The notes under the pieces: generated by a model
What the model saw: the letters and a program-made list of their open reading frames with translations, nothing else
Database searches by the model: none
What the model was told of the DNA's origin: nothing
Part shown: one piece after another, positions 12,601 to 23,337 of the stretch
How the letters are laid out: every line of letters starts with the position of its first letter
Position numbering within the stretch: the stretch's first letter is position 1
Assembly: GCA_002811645.1 (NCBI GenBank)
Contig: PDIP01000010.1
Span: 7,063-71,062, forward strand
Direction of reading: 5' to 3'
Length of the DNA stretch: 64,000 nucleotides
Origin: Corallochytrium limacisporum
Taxonomy: Eukaryota; Opisthokonta
Position numbers and translations under genes: made by a program

Positions 12601-14558
12601 TCATTCACGTGATCAGTCTCTAAGTTTTCCAATTGGCGGCGCAAACGACCGGCTTCATCATTAGCCTGGCGGAGGCGCAGGCTTAGTGCATCCTTGTCCT
12701 GTGCAAGATTCCCGTTCACACTCTGCAACTCATGTGTCAGCCGGTCAATCTTGTTTTGCATGGTTTCGCGATCGCGCTTCACCCGGTTGCACTCTCGCCT
12801 CAAATCGTTGTGTTCTGCACTCAGAGTCTCAAGTTCGTCCTCTAGCTCAGAAATACGATTGCGCAGAATTGTTTGGTCTGGCGTCCGCGTTGCCAGATAC
12901 GGAGAAGTCAATTGGTTATGGCTTTGTTGAGCGGGTGAGTGACTCTCAAAACGTGGTGGTGAGGGCTGGTACAACGGACTGCGAGACTGGTACGAGGGAC
13001 TTTCATGTTGAGGACTCATTGATCTCTGATGCTCACGCTCCATTTGCTCAAGTTCTTCACGAAGACGCTCGATTTCATCGTCAGCTTTTTCAGCCTGCGC
13101 CTGCAACCGGAGCTGGAGGTTGGCGGCTTCCTGAGCAATGTCAGCTGCAGCATCACGCAATTGAGCACCCCGTAACCCGTAAGGGAAAGACTGATTTGAA
13201 CCCCAGTCCGGGCTTCGGCTGCGCTTACCAGTATCATCCAACATGCTGAATGCTGCAAGAGCCTCGTAACAATCGTCCACCTGTTGCTGCAGATCTTCAA
13301 TCTTGAGGTCTAGATTAGCCTTTGTCACGTTCAGAGACTCCACGTTGCGATCCAGAGCTTCCTTCTCAATCTTCACAGAGTCCAGTTCAGTTTGTAGCTG
13401 CTGAGATTGCTGTTCCTGTGCTTGCAGCCTGAGACGGAACTCATTAGCTTCATGTTTGTGCGAGTCGGCCTCGTGCTTGAGATCTGTCAGTTTGTCTTCC
13501 AGAGTGTTGTTTGCAGTCCTAGTCTGTCTAAGTTCCGCCCGAAGCTCATTCATACGCTCTTCGTGCTTGGGATCAATTGCATTACCACGCAGAGACTCGT
13601 CCTTGAGCTGATCAAGCGCTTGCTTGAGCTCCATTACATCACGACGCAGTTCATAACGCTCTGATTGGAGTTCCTGGTTCTCAGCATGCGCCTTCTGCAG
13701 TCCCTCACGCAGTTGCTGGCACTCCCGCTGAAGATAATCGAACTCACGCTCCTTTTTCCGCAACCCATCTATGGTGTTCTGTGTGTCTTTCATGGCCTTG
13801 TTCACCACACTGTACGACTGGCGATTACTGGCGAGTTCCTTCTTCATTCTATCAATCTCATCAACCATTTCCTTATTCTCTCGCTCAAAATCCTCGAACC
13901 GGTCAAGATCACTACGAGCGATACTAAGCTCCGCCTCCTTGAACTGTTCAAAGCGCCCACGCAGGTCCTCGTTTTCAAACTGAGCCTCTTCTAGGGCTTC
14001 TTGCAAACGCTTTATCTCAGCAGACTCCTCGATACTTGTACCTCCCACGGGTTCGCTTTGCAATTGCTGCTCCAGTCTACTCATGCGCGTCTCAGCAAGC
14101 TCCAGTGCCGATCTGAGCGAATCGTTTTCAGTAGTTAATTGCCATGCCTCATCAAGATCTGCCTTTGCATGGTCGAGTTCCATGTCTTTCATATACTCAG
14201 TCTTCCGATGCAAAGAGTCGTGCTCCTTGGCCAGGTCTTGCACTTGTTTCAAAAGTCTGTAAGCAAGGGCAGTATCTCCTTGCACCTGCTTTGTTAGCAC
14301 TGTGCTCAACTCCTCTAGCCATGGCTGACCAATTGTGCTTAGAACCGTGCGACCACCTTTCCGCTTTGTCCCGCTCAATGGTGTGGACGCGAACGTGACG
14401 TTTGCCTTTTGCGGTGTCGCCCAGTTTTCTTTGTCCTGCTTCGGTGTGTAGAACTGCGATTCGTCCTTATTTACAGGAGCACCCTCACGCTTCTCAAGGG
14501 CTTGCCTTGCTTTCGCAAGTAGCTGCTTCTTATTTGTCGGTGATACCATGGCGGTCAT
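6651..14558 (-). CDS. Giant coiled-coil centrosomal protein with PACT domain (pericentrin/AKAP450-like)
   Basis: A 2,635-residue protein in one uninterrupted exon. A Ser/Thr-Pro-rich N-terminus (about 1-70) is followed by more than 2,000 residues of heptad coiled coil, broken by a disordered Ser/Pro segment (about 510-570, with SPxYQSxSP-like repeats) and by acidic linkers. Residues about 2410-2500 match the PACT domain that targets pericentrin and AKAP450 to centrosomes: RLYMRSESHRKSLCYQKRY, then a leucine-rich segment and RFRAAVVAVLAIRRL. About 140 disordered Pro/Gln/Ser residues follow. Expected role: scaffold at a centrosome or other microtubule-organising centre, binding calmodulin through the PACT region, as known for the family. 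Two starts lie three codons apart; the second (14549) has a better GCCATGG context. No CM1-type gamma-tubulin-binding motif was recognised. Confidence 0.88.
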   Translation of the reverse strand: MTAMVSPTNKKQLLAKARQALEKREGAPVNKDESQFYTPKQDKENWATPQKANVTFASTPLSGTKRKGGRTVLSTIGQPWLEELSTVLTKQVQGDTALAYRLLKQVQDLAKEHDSLHRKTEYMKDMELDHAKADLDEAWQLTTENDSLRSALELAETRMSRLEQQLQSEPVGGTSIEESAEIKRLQEALEEAQFENEDLRGRFEQFKEAELSIARSDLDRFEDFERENKEMVDEIDRMKKELASNRQSYSVVNKAMKDTQNTIDGLRKKEREFDYLQRECQQLREGLQKAHAENQELQSERYELRRDVMELKQALDQLKDESLRGNAIDPKHEERMNELRAELRQTRTANNTLEDKLTDLKHEADSHKHEANEFRLRLQAQEQQSQQLQTELDSVKIEKEALDRNVESLNVTKANLDLKIEDLQQQVDDCYEALAAFSMLDDTGKRSRSPDWGSNQSFPYGLRGAQLRDAAADIAQEAANLQLRLQAQAEKADDEIERLREELEQMEREHQRSMSPQHESPSYQSRSPLYQPSPPRFESHSPAQQSHNQLTSPYLATRTPDQTILRNRISELEDELETLSAEHNDLRRECNRVKRDRETMQNKIDRLTHELQSVNGNLAQDKDALSLRLRQANDEAGRLRRQLENLETDHVNEVRRELEARRAVQEKYASLDARYDVLKRQNEEMNEMLSTIGSGYETKIQSALSELQSLKKKEADMSEATRRLQSELTNAQTKAQDLELANSSLQSKYEAITRTTSHTSDRQKAVIEQLNKELEHLRKVNEEANEAREKYHRLEIEVEVLRKDLHHVKSTSDKTEYERNNLHASHARLQTEASQLRDQNSQLLADANSTKARLVDLEGELGQVKDEYSKLQETSTALAAERDELAQHSNGLFDHMQDIILRMHELQKEVGHKSIAEENDADNVHGAPESVVDKLCKMTREASRMRTELRATKDIIAKEIREKKELSSEVKDIQRENKRKEASHEKLRLEVQRLNKAIKASEGAYYALQTQFQDEKERADQCDTQLRELVAISQSKTSEFTKVNEIASKERERLHNELNNSERLLRNARENLEDARNEVSQCHEEIFALKGQISALESKLQHSATEMSRVTDGNRLLQIELGKLRDLLDEQNDAIRKVSRAKADAESAHMRQLADVRAEFSKEIDLQRRAQKIIQEELDRSEDASQYMKDRTQQLEVENDNYRNEVRMLEDRVYDMQREIGTLINTSDKLRSGVDESQEYHIALTALRQDYNALNQRYESLKARETQLQRELDDARNDLLQHQSECRTHQRQAQSAGILESKCKELDGLVSNLQLQLRNERAEVEKVRVELRRKDFEVRQKNLELSEAVIADDDVIGAGGRATARDLWRQVQNIEKRLEERTREYNKRMKLAEVERVQMQQAMKTIRISVADLGSAASQELLGAISGLSLPASLYNLETEGIIGDLSGEFATEDSQASGMDNELSRTVSKLREELHAANEAIKQLRKEKSETEHERIRFENELKTVRREMASAQAELRSMEADYSEVREELETAKHEARSGNDLKLKEPLESARSELREARQTVEDLEARVEELEIEKADLLSKEEDLQMVNKSPVTLQSTEEGLKRRLEEVKAELREARGQIMDLETQLATAEIENEDLKAAAKEAAELAGRSSPLPIRGDDTLRKRVEELRMDLRQAREENLTMEEELQTMQFELDDYRAKMQDSAAVGDKSAMHMGGGDVGITEQRKSVTFTEAPSPKGQIESPGLASSPIVSSSPAPADAIDALNDSFVALDEVANVHRSLPKDKASFVSTRFVRAQDDMRNASNDDILRSYVEVVGVLKSTARQQARLIEHFMLETAQNQSTVSDSDNLDDSIAELRRTIRKSHESLAGRSMTRSKTGGSKAEAVMSNIPEMSQNLELKTQNVKQLKQLVNDKQNHIVELEQDIDNYRDVSASLQLEVKALKKQLDQKSSELAKVTSGSSLEEDSHLNAKALRFQTEDKVADLETEIKTLTKKLRSRDEKVEELQYELKSVRNRLSTAPATPGVTPGPFPRSDDDGNLRPAVPKTPLQQQVNRLRDDMQMLHSKMLSSHKTSVARANDASQRVAAAASMMSSGTSVTPIKGLDSQTDRGQMKFDGAVNDAADTMEKLTSTLAAQAKKRSDGVASLHRQVQHLASALDESESRHQEELKVYSESLTRMIDEMHGMRDALRISDEQTVRLTNERTRMQAELDRRRTEHEKLEGERNVLEGQSDLQSRRLDAMMRDLEHKERDLQKDNRIVSEGRQTLAEMVDLTQSYETLLSYLQKQADLLFRGKDRHTLAHDAVDLSARSIAKILRSLKSRSSAAYQSLSVKPDFNQNVSPGGPQIMAGMQTGSFVNDNSQRLHGEGQTLLARHQEFLLILERLWNHASDGANGQEGLNPHELRVALKREERRGDRYKRLYMRSESHRKSLCYQKRYLLMCISQFRETDKRTLQRISRPPTLVQESPKQRFRAAVVAVLAIRRLIFFARQFHEVAGIHVGGRRRTPSPQALLRTMPTQSSGYGIMIQQPQNQHHAHQQRGNGIFRTTIDHMREHHSMSPPPPEPRRGALNGHYSMMANPPSSFGRPSPQSFQGYGGGSYAPSQQESPYRPGRNYTDDQLIQGFMATSKREM

Positions 14559-15364
14559 TGCAAGCTTCTTTCACATTATGATGTTGGCTCACCCGACAGC
14601 AACGTGCTGGTTTACATGTCTTGGCTATGTGTGCCGTTCTGCAGTTGCGAGAGTGATGGAACATGCGCAGTGGTAGCCTCTGTGCTTAAGTACCACGTCA
14701 GTGATAATCTGCCAAGATCTCTCGAAAAGAGTCGTAATCATTCCGTCACATTCCCATGTTGCTGTAGTTAGCACGCGCATCCGTTCGGCGGTTCGTTCGG
14801 ACTCACCCTCCAAAGTGCGGGAGAAACTTGAAAATACTGTGCAAGGCGCGAAAACCAGGAATTTGAAGGAAAAGCGGCCCCGAGTGCCCAGGTCGGCTCT
14901 CCGCGGGGGATCAAGAAAGCCACCCTACTTACTATTTTTCTCTGGGCTTTCGTGTTCTCTTCATCAGGGATGGGCAGCGATTTGTTGCGAGCTCCCGTTG
15001 CGATGGTTTCGCGCCTGTATTTCGAAAGGAGACCGAGTTCCTGACTGGTGAAGGAAACCTGGAGAGGGGAGTCCAAATACTGCCAAGACGATTTTTCAAG
15101 GGTGGGTGGCTGTAAACTGGGTCACCTGGGCATTATTGACCGCAGATTGATCTCAATGCAAATCTGGTGGATAGTAAACATGGATGAAAAATGTGTATAA
15201 TATTTTTGTGAGTTCTTCAACGGATCTTAAATTTTTGGTCTGGGTTCATAATGAAGCAGCATGGCTGTGCTCCTCATGGCCCTGGACGAGGATCTACATG
15301 CTCCACAATGGAGCAAACACATGGATCTAAATGTAGTTTGTGAATGTGATACAAGTGGGATGCT
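14559..15364. other. Intergenic interval between tandem minus-strand genes
   Basis: Holds the promoter and 5' UTR of the PACT gene and the 3' UTR of ETF-QO. No gene is seen. It is less homopolymer-rich than other promoters in the window. Confidence 0.6.
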
Positions 15365-17212
15365 TTACATACCGTTGTACGCGGGGCCACCGCCACCCTG
15401 AGGAGCAATCCAATCAATGTTCTGGGTAGGATCCTTAATGTCGCAAGTCTTGCAATGGACGCAATTTTGGGCATTGATGACCAGGTGGCGATTACCGTTC
15501 TCGTCCTCAGGGTATTCGTATACACCAGCAGGGCAGTAGTACTGCTCTGGGCCACCGTACTTCGCCAGGTTGACGCTCTCTGGAACGTCATCGTTGCGCA
15601 GGGTTAAATGGGCGGGTTGGTCATGGTCATGGTTGGAACCAGCCAGTGCAACACTGGACAGCAGATCAAAGGTTAATACACCATCGGGCTTTTCATACTC
15701 CTTGGGGGTAACCTCAGAGATGGGCTTCAGGTGCTCGTTGTCAGATGTTTTGTGGTGGAAAGTCCAGGGCTCGTTACCACGAGTGACCAGGCTCGTAAAC
15801 CCGCTGTAGGCAATCATACCGAGGGCACCCAGAGGCGTGTGGAAAGAGTCTCGCACGTTCCGGACCTTGTAGAGCTCTTCCCATGTCCAACTCTCCTTCA
15901 TATTGTCCTCATAGGCAACAGGGTCAATGGTGGTTTCAACACCCTCGGCCTTCATGATGTCGTCATAGGAGGATTCAGCGCAGACCATACCGCTCTTCAT
16001 GGCGTTGTGGGTACCCTTAATCTTAGGCAGGTTGAGGAAACCAGCAGTGCAACCGATTAGAGCGCCACCTGGGAAATGCAATTGCGGAATGGATTGGAAG
16101 CCGCCCTCGTTCAGCGCACGAGCGCCATAGCCGATACGGGTACCACCCTCGAGGAGGTTAGCCATCATCGGGTGGGTCTTCCACTTCTGGAATTCCTTGA
16201 AGGGAGACAGAGTGGGGTTCTCGTAGTCGAGACCGACAACCATACCCATGGCAACAAGAGGACCGTCGTCCAAGTGGTACAGGAAGGTACCTCCATAGGT
16301 ATGCATGCCCAGAGGCCAACCCAAGGTGTGCTCAACCCGGCCTGGGATGTGTTTTTCAGGGTCAATCTCCCACAATTCCTTGATACCGATACCATACGAC
16401 TGAGGGTCAGAGTTAGCGCGGAGGTCGTACTTCTTGCACAGCTGCTTCGTCAAATGTCCATGGCAGCCCTCAGCAAATACGGTCAGCTTTCCACGAAATT
16501 CCATACCACGTTCAAAGCCATCCTTGGGAGAGCCATCCTTAGCAATACCGACATCGTTGGTGGCAACGCCCGCAACGCTACCGTCCTCGCGGAAGAGAAT
16601 CTCGTTACCGGCAAAACCGGGGTAGACCTCAACCTCGAGTTCCTCGGCCTTCTCCCCCAGCCATCTAGTGAAGTGTCCCAGACGCACAATGTAGTTGCCG
16701 TGGTTATCGACAGGAGTTCCCTTCAGCAAAAAGTCTGGGATCTTAAAGTTTCCACCTTCCCACAGAATCTGAAAATGGTCCTCAGTGACAGGAGTCTTTA
16801 GCGGGTGGTCAGGGTCAGACTCCCATTCGGGCAAAAGTTCGTCAAGGGCGTGAGGTTCGAGGACAGCACCACTGAGGGTGTGGGCACCGATCTCTGCGGC
16901 TTTCTCAATAACGCAAACGCGGATTTCCTCTCCCCGTTGCTGCGCAATTTGCTTGTACCTAATAGCAGCAGCAAGACCAGCAGGACCGCCACCGACAATT
17001 ACAACATCCGCCTCCTCCGCGAATCGTTCCATGTCAACCTCACCCCAACGGGCATCGTTCTCCCGTGGGTGTTGATACCAATGGGTCGTCTTGGCCATCT
17101 TTGCGGCGCTGAAAGAGAAAGAACGAGCAGCGGTCCTGGTGACCACGGTCGAGTTGTTGACCGCGGCCCTCACCGCGCCGGTAGTCAGGTTCTTCAATGC
17201 CGAGCGAAACAT
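15365..17212 (-). CDS. ETFDH: Electron-transfer flavoprotein:ubiquinone oxidoreductase, mitochondrial
   Basis: A 615-residue ETF-QO. It passes electrons from ETF, reduced by acyl-CoA and amino-acid dehydrogenases, to ubiquinone at the inner mitochondrial membrane. Residues 1-40 form an Arg/Ser/Ala-rich mitochondrial presequence. The FAD-binding glycine motif [10 protein letters not shown] lies at 70-79. The C-terminus carries the [4Fe-4S] ligands Cys560, Cys584, Cys587 and Cys590 (C...NCVHCKTC) and ends in the family-typical [10 protein letters not shown]. Length and all cofactor motifs match the eukaryotic enzyme, so it should be active. The start ATG is the only in-frame one preceding the presequence. 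The gene lies in tandem with the PACT gene, 806 bp downstream on the same strand. Confidence 0.97.
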   Translation of the reverse strand: MFRSALKNLTTGAVRAAVNNSTVVTRTAARSFSFSAAKMAKTTHWYQHPRENDARWGEVDMERFAEEADVVIVGGGPAGLAAAIRYKQIAQQRGEEIRVCVIEKAAEIGAHTLSGAVLEPHALDELLPEWESDPDHPLKTPVTEDHFQILWEGGNFKIPDFLLKGTPVDNHGNYIVRLGHFTRWLGEKAEELEVEVYPGFAGNEILFREDGSVAGVATNDVGIAKDGSPKDGFERGMEFRGKLTVFAEGCHGHLTKQLCKKYDLRANSDPQSYGIGIKELWEIDPEKHIPGRVEHTLGWPLGMHTYGGTFLYHLDDGPLVAMGMVVGLDYENPTLSPFKEFQKWKTHPMMANLLEGGTRIGYGARALNEGGFQSIPQLHFPGGALIGCTAGFLNLPKIKGTHNAMKSGMVCAESSYDDIMKAEGVETTIDPVAYEDNMKESWTWEELYKVRNVRDSFHTPLGALGMIAYSGFTSLVTRGNEPWTFHHKTSDNEHLKPISEVTPKEYEKPDGVLTFDLLSSVALAGSNHDHDQPAHLTLRNDDVPESVNLAKYGGPEQYYCPAGVYEYPEDENGNRHLVINAQNCVHCKTCDIKDPTQNIDWIAPQGGGGPAYNGM

Positions 17213-17609
17213 GGTGACTGAATACTATCAGGCCGATCCAGTTCGATACGAAGGCTGCAAAAATATGGTTAAATTATTGCCATGCGAACGAGCCTCCAAA
17301 TATCTTCTTCTGGATCCTGCCGTGATTGAAATCAGGCTCGAAGCAGGGCCACCTCCTACTGTTATGCCGTGTCCATCGGCCGAAAACGACTACAAAGCAA
17401 TTGCAAAAAGTTTCTGTTTTCTCAGGGCGGATGCAGCTAAAAACGGCTCCCAGTGGGGCGAGCGTGAATTTGGGGGGCCCTCCCCTGGGTCCCGTGACTA
17501 CAGGAATAGGCCTGCAGATGTGTGCCGTAGGGTCAATAACAGTAGCACTCAGGCAGTCTAACTAACCCCGAACTGTGATATCCTAGGCGTGGGGCCTGCC
17601 CTGTTCCCG

Positions 17610-17638
17610 GTGGTAGGGACTGTTGTGTCCACTACCAC
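17610..17638. repeat. Hairpin, 11-bp stem with one bulge
   Basis: GTGGTAGGGAC, loop TGTTGT, then GTCC-A-CTACCAC: the arms pair over 11 bp with a single bulged A. It lies about 400 bp upstream of the ETF-QO start. Confidence 0.6.
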
Positions 17639-18275
17639 TGTCCCTGCTCTCTGCTTTGTGGGAGTGTGCACGCACAGTGCAGATGGTGCTGTCTGTTGCG
17701 CTTGGCTGTATACTAAAACCTTCTCCCTACACGGATCAGTTCCCATCTCCATCGCCCAGTGCCATTGTTGTTGTACTGCTCCGTTCGCTTTACCGGGGGT
17801 CAGCAGGCGCCCTCCTTTACCATTGAAACTTCATAGATCTAAGTGTGGAGCCGGTGCAGGCCTGCGCGTTGTGGTGCCCTTTTCACGGGGCCAAAAATTT
17901 CTCGTTCCTCACAAAACAGTGCAAATATCGATTTCGAATCCCCCTTTTTCACACACCCGAGCGATATCCCACAGAACCCCACAAGAAACACCAACACACC
18001 ACCAACGCTCAGCGGAAAGAGCGTTCGTTCTTTAGAGAAGAGAATGGGAAAGAAACAGACAATCCATGTGATTAACCCCGGCCACAACAATACCATCCCG
18101 TAAGCGGGCGGGCGTTAGGCTCAAATGGCGAGGGCCACGGGTGGGTTAGCGGGAGCGGAGAAAATAACATCCAGGTACACCTGCTGTCTCGTGAATCTTC
18201 AAATTGTTCTCATATGATGAGTGTGATTTGGGAATGACGTTGACCTATCCACCGATCGTATCTATCTACACGACC

Positions 18276-18297
18276 GCAAAGTAAATGTTTACTTTGC
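18276..18297. repeat. Perfect inverted repeat with forkhead-like core
   Basis: GCAAAGTAAA-TG-TTTACTTTGC: 10-bp arms around a 2-nt centre. The core contains TGTTTAC, the forkhead (FOX) recognition core. It lies about 520 bp past the tubulin stop and 1.07 kb upstream of ETF-QO. Binding by a forkhead factor is inference. Confidence 0.55.
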
Positions 18298-18814
18298 AGG
18301 CATGACCGAATAGTTCGGGCATTTCACCCGCCGGCGTGCGAATATGCGAGGTGTCCAGGGGGTGTGCCGCGGTCTGGCAATGAAAACATTACTGAGAAGC
18401 AAAATTTGTTGGCAGTAGGGAGACTTCCACATTTTCTCCCCCCCCTTCGCGTTCCTTGTAGTACGCACTAGGTGCGCGTGGAAGTGGGCAGCACATGAAA
18501 GTGATACGTCCCTCACGGAAGAAGCGTGCATTCCATATTTGAGCAAGAACTGCCCAGGAACAGCGGGGGAGAGGGAGAGCTGGTGGCGCACTGCAAAACA
18601 TAGAAGGCTGGAGCTTTTACCAGGGGCAGTGCCCATGTACGTAGGGGGGACGGATCAATATGAGATGAAGGGACAAGGGATATCAGTGGACATGGGAATG
18701 AAGTTTATGTGGGTTGGATTGGAATGGACGTGTCCACTAAAGCTGGCTGTATTGAGATCAGGTTTCGTTAGAGACGTTGCATTCCATTGGCCGTGTGGCG
18801 AAAGACCGAAGCAT

Positions 18815-20179
<1,365 letters not shown>

Positions 20180-20566
20180 TTAGATGAATACACTAGCTTA
20201 AAGCCGCAAAGATGTGTTATAGTAGCTTATGATGAGCTGTAACACAATAGTGAGCGGTTACAAAACTGTGTGTGAGCAGAAATTATTCCTTCAAATAGGT
20301 GTCAGTAAAACCAGAACCTAGGAAGCACTAGCACTACAGCTCGCACACCTCGTTCGTCGTCTTGGCACTGCTCTGTCGCTTCTCCAACAGCTCTTCCCAA
20401 CATTTGGCAAGAGCTCTATGCCTGCTCCACATAGGGGCACACAGCACAATATGACGGCGCTTGGCGCATCGCGTCAGGAACAGCTATGCAACAAAAGAAA
20501 AGTAGGCCACCGAATACACCGTCCTGACAGGGTCCGTCCGACTGTTGCTACCGATCGCGAACTCTA

Positions 20567-20583
20567 TACTGAATGTACCGAAA
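20567..20583 (+). promoter_or_regulatory. TACTGAATGTAC motif, copy 3 (17-nt match)
   Basis: Exact 12-mer extended to TACTGAATGTACCGAAA, about 400 bp upstream of the alpha-tubulin start. It is identical over 17 nt to the inverted copy at 21374-21390. Confidence 0.5.
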
Positions 20584-21373
20584 GATTCTGACAGACGATA
20601 ACTATCCAAGAAACAAGCGAAGGAAGGGAGCAGCATTGAAGAGGTTGTGCTTTACTCCGAATACATAATGAACGGCACCTTCCGCAGAGGACACCTCGGT
20701 GAACACACACAGCCTCCACCATGCGCTGTCTTCTGTGCGTCTGTGAATTCTCTGGCGCTTCCAAAGTTTCAGTACTTGTACCATGGGAAGAATCAGAACA
20801 CAGGCGCGCAGTCTTCACTTGGCTTGATCAGTTCAGTGGGCCATATTTTCAATGGTGAATGTAGTGTGCTCTCCTCTGCACAGGCAGGTAGCAGTTCTCA
20901 CAGTCCCACCGATTATGTGGGTGCGGTGTATTTAGTATGGAAAAGGTGTGTGGCGCCTTTTTGGTCTTCCCCCACTTTCCGGGCCCTTGAACCGATCGGC
21001 GGCCGCCGATATTCCGTGCTTGCTTTGGCCCGCCCCTTTCCCTTCACTATAGATACTATACTGACATATTTCATAACTACGAAGTAAACATGCTGGCGCG
21101 ACCGTGACTAAGTATTGCAAACGGGAAAAGGGGGGGGAGACAAAAAGGGAGCAGAAATTGTGACGCAGTCCGATACCAGCCGCGGCTCAGCAGCACGCCT
21201 GCTCCACAGAATGTCGTTTTCATTCGGTAGTTCATTTACAATTGAAGTTCCGTCAAAGCAAAACAAAGGGATGTCAGCCACTCCCCCCACCCAGGGTTCT
21301 TTCCAAGTTTTGGCGCGGAAAATCTGGATGGTGGTGGGGGTTCAATCCTGCTTGTTTACGGATTCTGGTACCA

Positions 21374-21390
21374 TTTCGGTACATTCAGTA
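21374..21390 (-). promoter_or_regulatory. TACTGAATGTAC motif, copy 4 (17-nt match)
   Basis: Read on the minus strand this is TACTGAATGTACCGAAA, the same 17-mer as at 20567 in opposite orientation. It also carries the CAGTACTG core shared with the site at 2056. Confidence 0.5.
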
Positions 21391-21862
21391 CTGGGCTGAT
21401 CTTCCCTGCGGGGAGGAACCAATTCATTTATGGCGCGAAAAGTGAGTACACACACTCCGCCCAGACTAACCTACTGTGCGTACACAATGATCTGTCACTT
21501 GCTGGGTCACCCCACACAAATTGGGTGGGAGAGGATGGCTCGGTAAGAAAATCAATTCTCAATCATTTGCCAAGTGGTGATTAATGTATCAGAGTCCCGA
21601 ACCAAGATCTTGGCCGTGATTCATTAGATTCTGAAGGTAAAAGTACCAGACGACCACGTACGTTGAAGACGCGCGCATTTCGTAAAAAATGAACACGAGA
21701 AATGTGTACGAGAGAACCCAGGAGAGCCAGCCACCCAGGGGGAGCGGGTTGGGGCTGGGTCTCCCCATTCACACCGTTTAACACATTTACGTTCTTTTGT
21801 ATAGCAATATATTTACAATCTACTCAGGCCTGAGGCTCCCTCTCAACTGACACACAGATTTA

Positions 21863-22876
21863 CTATAGACTTCCTCCTTCCTCAGTATTTGGTATAGAGG
21901 TCGCAGAGCTGCGCACCGAGCGAGATGTGACGGAAGCAGCCTGCTGCGGACCAGACTTGAAAGCGACGTGGCCGTGGAGCGACTCTTCCGGTTGGGCCAG
22001 CGTGGACAGGGTGCTAAAGTTACTGTTCAGGTTAGCCAGTTTCATGGCAAGTTTGTTGGTGCGGAGATCGATAGCTTCGCCATCACCATCATCATCCTTC
22101 GGAAACAGGGCCAAGATTCGTCGGGCCAAGCTGTCTTCTGTGAGTTTCTTGGACTTCCGTCGTGGCTGTTGGTATTCTTGAAAGTCACGGGGCGACATCG
22201 GAGGCGTGGTCTTCGGCGTAGCAAATGTCGGAGTGCCCAGAGGATCGTCAGAAAACGATGCCCCTTCCTGCATACGTCGTCTTATCTGCGCAAAGGCTTT
22301 CAAGGAGTACTCATGGACGATGTGAGGCAGCTGGATGTTAAACAGATCTCTCAAGGAGTTCTCAATGTTATTCTGCAGCATCTCCTTGATACTAGGTTGG
22401 TCGTCGAACGGTGTTTGAAGTGCTAGTCCTTTCAAAGGATCGTTCTTAAACGACAACGTCACGCCTCTGTCGATATCAACATCTAGTGTATAGATTGCGC
22501 TCAGTTTCAAATCTGAAATGCGCAGCTGGATGGGCAAAATCAATGGTTTTGAAGCTGCCAGGACGCCCGTGCTGTTATGTTGCTGACGGCGCTTCATGGG
22601 GTGCACAGGATTCACTTGCGCCCTTGTTGATATCATGAGCGAGGCATCGCCATGATATGCCAGCTTCAAAATGCCCCGAAAGTGAGTTTCTGAGAGATCC
22701 CCGACGTCCAATATTTCGATGTCTGGTGGGACGGTGCCAAGTTCGAGCTTGATAACTTCTATCTTGTCTACGACCTCAGGGGGTCGGTCTCCTGCATTTA
22801 GTGACTTATTGAGCAGCTCACTAACGAAGCTGACTTGCTCTTCAGCCCATTCAGGCCAATTGAACATAAACGACAT
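21863..22876 (-). CDS. MDM34: ERMES complex subunit Mdm34 (SMP domain)
   Basis: A 337-residue protein. Its N-terminal 200 residues match the Mdm34 SMP (TULIP-fold) lipid-binding domain: MSFMFNWPEW start, LELGTVPPDIEILDVGDLSE, FRGILKLAYHGDASLMI and PLKGLALQTPFDD. Fission yeast and filamentous fungal Mdm34 have the same blocks in the same order. Mdm34 sits at ER-mitochondria contact sites with Mmm1, Mdm10 and Mdm12 and takes part in phospholipid transfer. The last 130 residues are Ser/Thr/Lys-rich and probably disordered. ERMES is known from fungi and several protists but is missing in animals, so this helps place the organism. It is divergent from ELP2, with a 461-bp shared promoter region, the shortest 5'-5' interval in the window. 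Confidence 0.88.
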   Translation of the reverse strand: MSFMFNWPEWAEEQVSFVSELLNKSLNAGDRPPEVVDKIEVIKLELGTVPPDIEILDVGDLSETHFRGILKLAYHGDASLMISTRAQVNPVHPMKRRQQHNSTGVLAASKPLILPIQLRISDLKLSAIYTLDVDIDRGVTLSFKNDPLKGLALQTPFDDQPSIKEMLQNNIENSLRDLFNIQLPHIVHEYSLKAFAQIRRRMQEGASFSDDPLGTPTFATPKTTPPMSPRDFQEYQQPRRKSKKLTEDSLARRILALFPKDDDGDGEAIDLRTNKLAMKLANLNSNFSTLSTLAQPEESLHGHVAFKSGPQQAASVTSRSVRSSATSIPNTEEGGSL

Positions 22877-23337
22877 TTGTGCAGAACTATGCTGCAGCCG
22901 TTAGACTTCACCTCATATTTCAAACGCCTCGGATTCATGTATATGGCACCTGCATCACGTTCATATACAAACGAACTTTAGTATGAAAATTCCACGACAA
23001 GATTGGTGGAAATAGCTTTACACTTTCCTCAAGGAATGCCTGCTGAGGGTTCCGCAATTGAAGCACAATCCCTCCCCCTTCCGGGTCCGGAGGGGTTGGG
23101 GTGTTGGGCCCTGCGTTCTCCTACAGCCCCGCGTGGAAAGTGCGGGTCTCCTGCCTGCGCAGCAAACAGCATTGAGAACATAAGCTGAGTGAGGCGACAT
23201 CATAAGGTACATAAACAACTAAAATGTCCATGTCGTACACCTTTGTTCTCTATCAGACAGCAAGTTTCGAAATGGAACACAACGGTCGCACAGTGTCGTT
23301 CAAGTTAGATAATGTATGAACGAGACCAACGTGAGGT
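22877..23337. other. Short divergent promoter, Mdm34/ELP2
   Basis: Shared 5' region of two divergent genes. It holds a GC-rich imperfect hairpin around 23073-23095 (CCCCTTCCGG-GT-CCGGAGGGG, one bulge). Nothing coding is seen. Confidence 0.55.

Larger units (their letters stand above)
17213..18814. other. Intergenic interval with two inverted repeats
   Basis: Contains the ETF-QO promoter and the alpha-tubulin 3' flank. No gene is seen. It includes a bulged hairpin (17610-17638) and a perfect 22-nt inverted repeat (18276-18297), listed separately. The frames on the plus strand continuing into 18815-19699 are antisense to tubulin. Confidence 0.6.

Noticed and set aside
21340-21362. B-box-like GGTTCAATCC suggesting a tRNA
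   Set aside because: The bases on either side cannot form a T stem or acceptor stem and no A box lies upstream.
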